DNA from: Betaproteobacteria bacterium SG8_40
GTDB taxonomy: Bacteria > Pseudomonadota > Gammaproteobacteria > Burkholderiales > Eutrophovitaceae
Length of the DNA stretch: 5,935 nt
Direction of reading: 5' to 3'
Assembly (NCBI GenBank): GCA_001304425.1
Contig: LJTS01000186.1
Span: forward strand, 1 to 5,935
A program made the translations under genes and the position numbers. The notes under the pieces are model-generated. The model saw only the letters and a list, made by a program, of their open reading frames with translations. It was not told the DNA's origin and made no database searches. This document shows, in pieces, positions 1 to 5,935 of the stretch; position 1 is the stretch's first letter, and each line of letters opens with the position of its first letter.

Positions 1-1910
1 TCCCCGAAGGAATCGATTCCTACGACAGCGCCCTCCAGGCCGACATACTTGCGCCAGAAATCGGTCACGCCAGCCTCGACTGCCACGCGCGGCAGGCCGC
101 CGGGCAGCACGCTGTCCCGATACGCAGCGTCTTGCCGATCAAACACGTCGGTCGACGGCATCGATACGACACGCACCGCAACACCCTTTTCCGCCAGCGC
201 GCGCTGTGCATCCATCGCGAGCGCCAGCTCGGACCCGGTGCCAATAATGATCGCGGCAGGATCATCCGCATCGGCAAGTACGTAACCGCCCCGGCGTATC
301 TGTTCGATCTGCGCTGCCGAGCGCGGCTGGTGCGGAACGCCCTGGCGCGTGAGCAACAGAGACGTCGGGCCGTTTCGACGCTCGATCGCCATTGACCACG
401 CTACTGCGGTTTCCACAGCGTCACACGGCCGCCATACGTCGAGATTCGGAATTTGTCTGAGAGTCGTTGCATGCTCGACCGGCTGATGGGTCGGACCGTC
501 TTCTCCGAGGCCGATCGAATCATGGGTAAAAACGAAAATGCTGCCCGCGCCCATCAGCGCCGCAACACGAAGTGCGTTGCGGCAGTAATCGGAGAAAACG
601 AGAAAAGTCCCGCCATAGGGAATGCATCCGCCGTGCAGCACGATGCCATTCATGATCGCCGCCATGCCGAACTCGCGCACGCCGTAAAAGACGTAATTGC
701 CGCCGGGCTCGGTAATCGATTTCGACCCTGACCACATGGTTAGATTCGAACCGGCCAGATCAGCCGATCCGCCAACCAGTTCGGGAAGCAATGGTGCGAA
801 TGCTTCCAGCGCATTCTGCGAAGCCTTGCGGGTGGCCAGTTTCTCTGCCTTCTTCGCAATTCCGGAAACGATAGCCTCGCATTTCGATTGCCACTGCGCC
901 GGCAATTCGCCTTTGGCACGCCGCTTGAATTCGGCCGCTTCGTCAGGAAACTTGCGGGCGTAGGCATCGAGCAACTGAGTCCATTCACTTTCCAGTTTTG
1001 CGCCCTGGGCTCGCGCGTCCCATCCGGCGTAGACATCGTCCGGAATTTCGAAAGGCGGGTGCGACCAGCCCAGCGCCTTTCGCGTGGCAGCCACCTCGTC
1101 GTCTCCGAGCGCAGCGCCATGTGCCGCACCGGTGCCTTGTTTGTTGGGAGAGCCTTTGCCGATTCTGGTTTTGCAACAAATCAGCGACGGCTTCTCGATT
1201 ACCGAACGGGCTTCGTTAATGGCGCGATCGACCGCGTCTGGATCGTGCCCGTCGACACCGTCGATCACATGCCAGCCATAGGCTTCGAAGCGCTTGTGTG
1301 TCTCATCGGAAAACCACAGGCTGATATGCGCCTTGTCCGAATCAATCGAAATTCCGTTGTCGTCATACAAGACGACAAGCTTGCCCAGTCCGAGCACGCC
1401 TGCCAACGAACACGCTTCGTGCGAAATACCTTCCATCAGGCAGCCGTCACCGACAAACGCATAAGTATGATGATCGACGACATCGAAGCCGGGGCGGTTG
1501 AATTCGCTGCCGAGCAGTTTTTCTGCGATCGCCATGCCGACGGCATTGGCCAGGCCTTGCCCCAACGGCCCGGTAGTGGTTTCCACGCCTGGCGTCACGC
1601 CGTATTCGGGGTGCCCCGGGGTTTTGGAGTGTAGTTGCCGGAACGCCTTGATCTGTTCCATCGGCAGATCGTAGCCGGTGAGGTGCAACACCGCGTACAG
1701 AAGCATCGAGCCATGACCGTTCGACAGCACGAACCGGTCGCGGTTGGCCCATGCCGGATTGGCAGGATTGTGGCGCAGATATTTGCGCCACAGGACTTCG
1801 GTGATATCAGCCATGCCCATCGGCATACCCGGATGACCGGAGTTAGCCTTTTGTACTGCGTCCATTGCCAGCACGCGGATGGCGTTGGCCAATTCAGTTC
1901 TGTTCGCCAT
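1..1910 (-). CDS. tkt: Transketolase, C-terminus cut off by the window edge
   Basis: This cytosolic enzyme moves two-carbon ketol units between sugar phosphates in the pentose phosphate pathway (and the Calvin cycle, if present), using thiamine diphosphate (ThDP) and a divalent metal. I translated 636 uninterrupted codons from ATG at 1908-1910. The N-terminal ThDP domain (about 1-330) has H26 in SGHPG, H66 in SNGHGS, H100, the GDG motif at 154-156 and N185/I187 for metal binding. H264 (HGAALG) matches the E. coli active-site His261. The pyrimidine-binding domain (about 355-525) has catalytic E413 in VREFGM and H475 in GEDGPTHQP. The C-terminal domain starts near 540. Alignment from memory to E. 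coli TktA (663 aa) runs end to end, with about three extra residues near 191-200 (SDKAHIS). The stop lies left of the window, with 25-30 residues missing. An SD-like GGAAGAGG precedes the start. The gene follows ntrX but is separated from it by a terminator-like hairpin. The family call is very secure. Confidence 0.97.
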   Translation of the reverse strand, partial: MANRTELANAIRVLAMDAVQKANSGHPGMPMGMADITEVLWRKYLRHNPANPAWANRDRFVLSNGHGSMLLYAVLHLTGYDLPMEQIKAFRQLHSKTPGHPEYGVTPGVETTTGPLGQGLANAVGMAIAEKLLGSEFNRPGFDVVDHHTYAFVGDGCLMEGISHEACSLAGVLGLGKLVVLYDDNGISIDSDKAHISLWFSDETHKRFEAYGWHVIDGVDGHDPDAVDRAINEARSVIEKPSLICCKTRIGKGSPNKQGTGAAHGAALGDDEVAATRKALGWSHPPFEIPDDVYAGWDARAQGAKLESEWTQLLDAYARKFPDEAAEFKRRAKGELPAQWQSKCEAIVSGIAKKAEKLATRKASQNALEAFAPLLPELVGGSADLAGSNLTMWSGSKSITEPGGNYVFYGVREFGMAAIMNGIVLHGGCIPYGGTFLVFSDYCRNALRVAALMGAGSIFVFTHDSIGLGEDGPTHQPVEHATTLRQIPNLDVWRPCDAVETAVAWSMAIERRNGPTSLLLTRQGVPHQPRSAAQIEQIRRGGYVLADADDPAAIIIGTGSELALAMDAQRALAEKGVAVRVVSMPSTDVFDRQDAAYRDSVLPGGLPRVAVEAGVTDFWRKYVGLEGAVVGIDSFG

Positions 1911-1914
1911 TGGT

Positions 1915-1922
1915 CCTCTTCC
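1915..1922 (-). promoter_or_regulatory. Ribosome binding site of tkt
   Basis: On the minus strand GGAAGAGG lies four bases before the tkt ATG. It is purine-rich and complementary to the 16S rRNA tail through its GAGG core; the spacing is short but workable. It supports the start at 1910, which also aligns with the N-terminus of E. coli TktA. It sits only a few bases past the T-rich run of the terminator-like hairpin, so structure in the leader could affect ribosome access. Confidence 0.6.
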
Positions 1923-1925
1923 AGG

Positions 1926-1957
1926 AAAACAAAATCCCGGAACGGGTGTTCCGGGAT
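1926..1957 (-). terminator. Intrinsic terminator-like hairpin between ntrX and tkt
   Basis: Read on the minus strand, a perfect 10-bp stem (arms at 1948-1957 and 1934-1943, ATCCCGGAAC against GTTCCGGGAT) encloses a 4-base loop, ACCC. It is followed by TTT, G, TTTT (the run with its last stem base is TTTTGTTTT). This has the form of a Rho-independent terminator for transcripts leaving ntrX, whose stop codon is about 77 bases upstream. Nothing on the plus strand would use it, since there are no plus-strand genes. The unusual point is position: the T-run ends 15 bases before the tkt ATG. It may therefore be a partial terminator or an attenuator in the tkt leader. The structure is seen directly; termination is inferred. 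Confidence 0.75.
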
Positions 1958-1978
1958 CGATCGGCGCCCGGGATCAAC

Positions 1979-1993
1979 CGGCTCCGGGAGCCG
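1979..1993 (-). repeat. Small inverted repeat in the ntrX-tkt gap
   Basis: A perfect 6-bp inverted repeat (cggctc, 3-base loop, gagccg) lies in the spacer, 21 bases upstream of the terminator-like stem on the minus strand. There is no T-run after it, so it is not a terminator alone. If transcription for tkt starts near 1990, as the nearby -10-like element would suggest, the start would fall inside this repeat. It could also be a protein-binding palindrome or chance in G+C-rich DNA. Confidence 0.4.
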
Positions 1994-1997
1994 TCAT

Positions 1998-2030
1998 ATT
2001 CTATCTCAGGGAGTGCCGGACACGCGCCAA
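1998..2030 (-). promoter_or_regulatory. Possible sigma-70-type promoter for tkt (weak)
   Basis: On the minus strand TAGAAT (1998-2003) matches the -10 consensus TATAAT at five of six positions and lies in one of the few A+T-rich spots in the gap. The best -35-like hexamer, TTGGCG (2025-2030), is 21 bases away, which is too far for a standard promoter; at 16-18 bases there is only a poor match (for example CGCGTG). A start about seven bases downstream, near 1990, would give a leader of roughly 80 bases containing the terminator-like hairpin before tkt. Transcription of tkt by read-through from ntrYX is an equally open alternative. Confidence 0.25.
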
Positions 2031-2034
2031 GGCG

Positions 2035-3294
2035 TCAATCGTCGGTGCGGCGTGGCGCCTTGAGCCCCAATTGTTTGATTTTGCGGTACAGATGCGTGCG
2101 CTCCAGCCCGGCCCGCGTTGCGACCCGGGACATGTTGCCGTTCTCCCGGTTGAGGTGGTACTCGAAATAAATGCGCTCGAAATCTTCTCGTGCAGCGCGC
2201 AGGTCACGGTCAAGATCGAGCCGCTCGTCGATGACCGGCACGGCCTCGTCAAATTCCGCCAGCGCATTACTGACATCGCCAACGCCGATTTCCGTTCCTG
2301 TAGCAAGCTGCAGGCAGCTTTTCACGACCGTCTGAAGCTGAACAAGATTACCCGGCCAGTGATGATTGCGCAGCATGTTCAAGGCCGCCATGTTGAACGT
2401 ACGAGATCGCGCATCTCTCGCCGGGAGGGCTTGCAGGAGAATCTGTTCGATCAGTTCGGGAATATCTTCGGAACGCTCGCGCAACGCCGGCAGACGGATG
2501 ATGCTCCCGGCAAGAACGGCGTACAGGCGTGCTTCAAACGTAGCCGCATTGATGCATTCGGGCAAAGACGTCGTCGTCGATGACAGCAAGCGCGTACCGC
2601 TTGCTTCAAGATCCGCCATCATTGCAAGCAACGCAAACTGTTGTTCGCGCGAGAACTCATGGACGTCGCGCAAGTATATGGTTCCCCGTAGCGCCAACCG
2701 CGGCAACTCTTCGCGGCGCTCGTCAAACTGCCCCGGGCTGGCAATCTCTACCCACGAGTGGTCTTTTTTTGCGAGCAGGCGCGCGCACTGATCCGCGCCA
2801 GCACCGGGCGGCTCAACGAACAATACCGAGCTTTGCAGTTTTCTGACACGCTCGAGTTGCTCGCGTATCTGCCCCGCGGCAGCCGACCTGCCAATCGTCG
2901 CAAACACCGGCAAGGGCTTGTCGCTCGAATGGCCCTGTTCAAGCGCGAGACCGACTGTCGAAAGCAATTTTTGCAACGCGATCGGTTTCTCGAGGAACCC
3001 ATAAGCGCCGATGCGCGTCGCTTCCACCGCCGTGTCGATGGTGCCATGCCCGGACATCATGACGACCGGCATGGTCAATTGCCCGGTTGACGCCCACTCC
3101 TTGAGCAGCGTGACGCCATCGCTGTCGGGCATCCAGATATCGAGCAGCACCAGATCCGGTGTCGATCGCGACCGCAGTTCCCTCGCCTTGGAAGCGCTGT
3201 CGGCAAGACGAACCTGATGACCTTCCTCGCGCAGGATCTCGGACAGCAACTCGCGAATGCCGACCTCATCGTCTACCACCAGAATCTGGCTCAT
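2035..3294 (-). CDS. ntrX: NtrX-type response regulator with a decayed AAA+ domain
   Basis: This 419-residue DNA-binding regulator is presumably phosphorylated by the adjacent NtrY kinase. The receiver domain (about 2-120) is intact: acidic pair D8/D9, phospho-acceptor D52 in LLDIWMPD, S81 and K103 in EKPI. An AAA+-like region follows (about 130-345) but is degenerate. The Walker A site reads EPPGAGADQ (161-169) without lysine, the Walker B site reads IYLRDV (206-211) instead of LFLDE, and there is no GAFTGA motif. LPALRERSEDIP (268-279) is kept, while WPGNVREL has become WPGNLVQL (313-320). A Fis-family helix-turn-helix (about 366-412) ends with the typical LERTHLYRKIKQLG. An acidic linker (about 347-364) precedes it. 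The start ATG lies 14 bases after the ntrY stop, with AGGA close upstream. Phosphorylation-controlled DNA binding is likely, sigma-54 activation unlikely. Known NtrX proteins affect nitrogen, redox and envelope functions; the targets here cannot be read from the sequence. Confidence 0.93.
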   Translation of the reverse strand: MSQILVVDDEVGIRELLSEILREEGHQVRLADSASKARELRSRSTPDLVLLDIWMPDSDGVTLLKEWASTGQLTMPVVMMSGHGTIDTAVEATRIGAYGFLEKPIALQKLLSTVGLALEQGHSSDKPLPVFATIGRSAAAGQIREQLERVRKLQSSVLFVEPPGAGADQCARLLAKKDHSWVEIASPGQFDERREELPRLALRGTIYLRDVHEFSREQQFALLAMMADLEASGTRLLSSTTTSLPECINAATFEARLYAVLAGSIIRLPALRERSEDIPELIEQILLQALPARDARSRTFNMAALNMLRNHHWPGNLVQLQTVVKSCLQLATGTEIGVGDVSNALAEFDEAVPVIDERLDLDRDLRAAREDFERIYFEYHLNRENGNMSRVATRAGLERTHLYRKIKQLGLKAPRRTDD

Positions 3295-3308
3295 CGTTCC
3301 TGGACCCG

Positions 3309-5504
3309 CTATTGATTCATGGCAGCCCGGCCCGTATCCGAGACCCTGGCTACCTTGGCGAATTTGATTTCAACCAGCGCACCGCCGGACTCGGGATTCG
3401 AGATCGCGATACTGCCGTCGTGTTCTTCAACAATCTTCTTGACGATGGCAAGACCAAGACCGGTTCCCTTCGCCTTGCTGGTCACGTAGGGCTCGAAGAC
3501 GCGAGCCATCATCTGTTCCGGGAATCCGGACCCGTTGTCGCGTACCGACAGCACGACGCCGTCCTCATCCTCGCTGGTGCGCACAACGATCTGCGGCCGA
3601 CTGACTTCGGCGACCGCTTGTTCGGCATTCTGCAAAAGGTTGTGCACCAATTGTCTGAGCTGCGTCCGGTCGCCGGAAATGGCCGGCAAACCACTGCCAA
3701 GCTCGACGCGAAGCCGTGGCCTCGACGCTTCATACAGTTCGATTACTTCACCAACCAGCGCATTCAGATCAATCGGCACGAGGTCGGTCTCGGGAGAGCG
3801 GGCATACTCGCTGAATGCGTTGACCATATCCTTCAGAGCCGATACCTGGTTGACGATGGTATGCGTCGACCGGTTCAGGACATCCGAATCCGACTCATCG
3901 AGCTTCTCCGACAGCCTTCGCTGCAAACGCTCGGCGGACAACTGGATAGGCGTTAGCGGATTCTTGATTTCGTGCGCGAGCCGTCGTGCCACCTCGCCCC
4001 AGGCAGCATAACGCTGCGCCTGCAACAGTTTGGTCACGTCATCAAACACCACCACGTAACCTTTTTCCTTTCCTTCCTGGAGTTGCGAACCGCGCAGCAA
4101 CAACACCTGTTTCCCCGTCTGGGTGTCAACATCGATCTGTTGCTCCCAGGTCGAATCCGCGTCGTCAACAAACCGCGTGCGCGCAACCTGGCCGATGTTC
4201 ACCAGCCGTGGAGCACTGGCTGTCCAGTGCTCGGGACTTTTTCCGATCAGCTGGGTGAGGTCCGCCCCGAGTATCTTCTCGGCACTACGGTTACTCGCGC
4301 GTAGCCGGAATTGCGTATCAAACGAAAGCACCCCGGCTGACAGGTTGGCGAGAATGCTCTCCAGATAGGCTTTCGCCGCGGAAAGTGCTTCCTGATGACG
4401 TTGTGCAGCCCGCTGCGCCTCCGAAAGCTGCTCGGTCATGGCATTGAATGACTCGGTCAGCACACCAAGCTCATCCTGTCTGTGCACTGGCTGACGCAGA
4501 CTGAAATCTCCTTGCGCTACCGCACGCGTGCCGGCGGCCAGAAAACCCAGTGGCGAGGACAGGCGGTTACTGAACATGATCGCAAGCAGCAGCACGGAAA
4601 GCAGCGCCAATCCCAATGAGAGCGTCAGCGCCAGGGTGTAGAGGCGCTTGAGGCCATGCCGGGACAGAGACAATTCCTGATAGTCGCGATAGGCTTCCTG
4701 TACCAGGGCCGCGTCGCGCGCCAGCCGCTCCGACACCGGTTGCATTAGTTGCAGGATCTCGGTTTCGCCGCCCGGCTTGTTAACCGGCACGGCAACGCGC
4801 AGGCGCAAGCCAGCGGAGCCATCTTCCTCGACTGCAAGGTAGGGTTGCTGTAATCGCACCTGGCGCAGCACCGATGGATTGAGGACGACCGGCATCAGTT
4901 GCTCTGAATCGACACCCGAAAACGCGATGATGTTTCCATCCGATGACAACAACGCGGCTTCGTGCACCGCCGCCTGCTCACGTAACTGGTTGAGTGTTGA
5001 AACCGGTGTGACAACCTTGCCGTCGGACAGGCTCACCGCCATCGAATCGGCCTTGCGCTGAAGTTCGCGCAAGCCGGATTCGAGGTTGACACGCCCGAGA
5101 TTCAGGCCGCCTTCCAGGGCGCTATCGACGCGAACATCGAACCATGACTCGATCGATCCGGCGAGGAACTGAACCGATATGCCGTACATGACGACGCCAG
5201 GCAGCACTGACACAATGGTGAAGACAATGACCAGGCGCAGCGTCAGCTTGGATCCGAATATGCGCGCTTTGAGGCGGCGGCGCAGGAAGACCAGCTGAAA
5301 ACCGACCAGTACCATCAAGGCAACAATAATGGCGACACCGAAGCCGAGCAGCCTCGGCAGGTTATTGCCCACATCCGTCGTATTGGTGCTGGCGGTCGAC
5401 AGCAAGTAGAGCATGAGAACGCCGAGAATCAACGCAAGCCCGACGACGTATCGCATGCCGCGCGTCATCAGGGACCTGCGGAATTTCTGCAACCGGCGGC
5501 TCAT
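3309..5504 (-). CDS. ntrY: NtrY-type membrane sensor histidine kinase
   Basis: This 731-residue inner-membrane kinase should phosphorylate NtrX. Hydrophobic segments lie at about 19-36, 53-75, 89-111 and 288-311. The third and fourth flank a region of about 175 residues, probably periplasmic, where a signal might be sensed. Then come HAMP (about 312-364), a coiled-coil-like stretch (about 355-380), PAS (about 375-490), and HisKA with phospho-acceptor H511 in LAHEIKNPLTPI. The HATPase domain carries N626 in the N box, DNGSGF (656-661), the F box VFEPYVTSKAKG (669-680) and GTGLGL (680-685). All catalytic motifs are intact. I chose ATG at 5502-5504 because it overlaps the upstream stop as ATGA, typical of translational coupling. 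An in-frame GTG at 5526-5528 would add eight residues but lacks a visible ribosome binding site. The stop TAG is 14 bases before ntrX. The signal sensed is unknown. Confidence 0.95.
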   Translation of the reverse strand: MSRRLQKFRRSLMTRGMRYVVGLALILGVLMLYLLSTASTNTTDVGNNLPRLLGFGVAIIVALMVLVGFQLVFLRRRLKARIFGSKLTLRLVIVFTIVSVLPGVVMYGISVQFLAGSIESWFDVRVDSALEGGLNLGRVNLESGLRELQRKADSMAVSLSDGKVVTPVSTLNQLREQAAVHEAALLSSDGNIIAFSGVDSEQLMPVVLNPSVLRQVRLQQPYLAVEEDGSAGLRLRVAVPVNKPGGETEILQLMQPVSERLARDAALVQEAYRDYQELSLSRHGLKRLYTLALTLSLGLALLSVLLLAIMFSNRLSSPLGFLAAGTRAVAQGDFSLRQPVHRQDELGVLTESFNAMTEQLSEAQRAAQRHQEALSAAKAYLESILANLSAGVLSFDTQFRLRASNRSAEKILGADLTQLIGKSPEHWTASAPRLVNIGQVARTRFVDDADSTWEQQIDVDTQTGKQVLLLRGSQLQEGKEKGYVVVFDDVTKLLQAQRYAAWGEVARRLAHEIKNPLTPIQLSAERLQRRLSEKLDESDSDVLNRSTHTIVNQVSALKDMVNAFSEYARSPETDLVPIDLNALVGEVIELYEASRPRLRVELGSGLPAISGDRTQLRQLVHNLLQNAEQAVAEVSRPQIVVRTSEDEDGVVLSVRDNGSGFPEQMMARVFEPYVTSKAKGTGLGLAIVKKIVEEHDGSIAISNPESGGALVEIKFAKVARVSDTGRAAMNQ

Positions 5505-5935
5505 CGCTGGATGGTCCACCGGAACCACGAAGATGACACGTCCCAGTCGTCCGATCCGAGCGCATCGATCTGGAGCGGCTTGGGCAGCCTGGCCGTATCC
5601 AGACGCATGCGAAGTTGTGCTTCGTAAACCCGGTCCTCGTCGAGCAACGATTCCTCGAACAGGGGTTGATCGGAAAGACTGCCGAGCACCGACAAAGCGT
5701 TCTCCAAGGTGTAGAACGTCTGTTGCAGAACACCGTAACTGAGCGTGTACTGTCGCGTCAGGGCGTTGAAGCTGAGTCGATACGTCTGCTGCAGTTCAAC
5801 CAGGCGCTTGTTCCAGAAATAAAGCGTGTACCAGCGCGGATAGATCAGCGCGAACTCGACGATGAAATGCAGCGCTACACCGCGGTCGAGCGCTTCCTGG
5901 GCCGTTGGCGTGAGCCCGATGCTGAAGCTCGCGTT
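5501..5935 (-). CDS. DUF4390 family protein, N-terminus outside the window
   Basis: The reading frame is open from the right edge to TGA at 5501-5503, giving the last 144 residues. I recognise the DUF4390 family of unknown function from its pattern: an early LTPTAQEALDRGV stretch, a following hydrophobic IVEFALIYPRWY segment, YRLSFNALTRQYTLSYG, TLENAL, LRMRLDTARLPKPLQIDAL and a C-terminal WFRWTI. Family members are around 200 residues and usually begin with a signal peptide, so about 50-60 residues are probably missing to the right; export is therefore family knowledge, not seen here. No catalytic motif is apparent. The stop overlaps the ntrY ATG by four bases, suggesting co-translation with ntrY. 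This pairing is common in Betaproteobacteria and hints at a role in the same envelope-related process, which is inference. Confidence 0.88.
   Translation of the reverse strand, partial: NASFSIGLTPTAQEALDRGVALHFIVEFALIYPRWYTLYFWNKRLVELQQTYRLSFNALTRQYTLSYGVLQQTFYTLENALSVLGSLSDQPLFEESLLDEDRVYEAQLRMRLDTARLPKPLQIDALGSDDWDVSSSWFRWTIQR

Noticed and set aside
888..1634. Plus-strand open frame of 248 codons
   Set aside because: It lies wholly antisense to tkt, whose frame encodes an unbroken, motif-complete transketolase. Its translation shows no recognisable domain; long antisense frames are common in G+C-rich genes.
1..1910. Possible frameshift or stop in tkt
   Set aside because: Codon-by-codon translation from 1910 to 3 stays in one frame with no stop, and residue numbering of H26, H66, D155, E413 and H475 tracks E. 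coli TktA within three residues. The gene is only cut by the window edge.
1879..2583. Plus-strand open frame of 234 codons spanning the tkt start, the gap and the end of ntrX
   Set aside because: It crosses the tkt start, the terminator hairpin and the NtrX DNA-binding domain on the opposite strand. Its product resembles nothing I recognise, so it is a shadow of ntrX codon structure.
2035..3294. ntrX as a pseudogene because of lost ATPase motifs
   Set aside because: The frame is intact for 419 codons, and the receiver and helix-turn-helix key residues are conserved. That pattern fits domain-specific loss rather than decay of the whole gene.
3159..3956. Plus-strand open frame of 265 codons
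   Set aside because: It is antisense to the NtrX receiver and the NtrY kinase core, both with intact catalytic motifs. No domain is recognisable in it.
1..5935. CRISPR arrays, tRNA or rRNA genes, insertion sequences, phage genes
   Set aside because: No spaced direct repeats, cloverleaf-like sequence, rRNA segments, terminal inverted repeats or transposase motifs were seen; almost all bases are in four housekeeping-type genes.

Overview
The window is about 60% G+C by eye and is packed with genes that all read on the minus strand. In transcription order, right to left, they are: the 3' part of a gene for an exported DUF4390 protein; ntrY (membrane sensor histidine kinase); ntrX (its response regulator); a short non-coding leader with hairpins; and tkt (transketolase), which runs off the left edge. 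Protein content and the DUF4390-ntrY-ntrX order point to a betaproteobacterium. That cluster, often after rsmB, is a familiar arrangement there. The genus cannot be set from this window.

Right part (3295-5935): the DUF4390 gene and ntrY appear translationally coupled through an ATGA overlap, and ntrX follows ntrY after 14 bases, so the three look like one operon. NtrY has four predicted membrane segments, a periplasmic region of about 175 residues, HAMP and PAS domains, and intact HisKA and HATPase motifs. NtrX has an intact receiver and an intact Fis-type helix-turn-helix. The AAA+ domain between them is recognisable but decayed: the Walker A lysine, the Walker B Asp-Glu pair, the GAFTGA loop and the sensor II arginine are all missing. 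It should therefore be a two-component DNA-binding regulator that cannot activate sigma-54 promoters.

Middle (1911-2034): 124 bases hold a small hairpin, a possible -10 element and a perfect 10-bp hairpin followed by a T-rich run. The last of these looks like an intrinsic terminator for the ntrYX operon. It ends only about 15 bases before the tkt start codon, leaving no room for a separate tkt promoter downstream, so tkt expression must pass through or start upstream of it.

Left part (1-1910): 636 codons of an unbroken, canonical transketolase with all main cofactor and catalytic residues. About 25-30 C-terminal residues lie outside the window. No RNA genes, mobile elements, CRISPR arrays or plus-strand genes were found. 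The best candidates for something unusual are the decayed NtrX ATPase domain and the terminator-like element in front of tkt.
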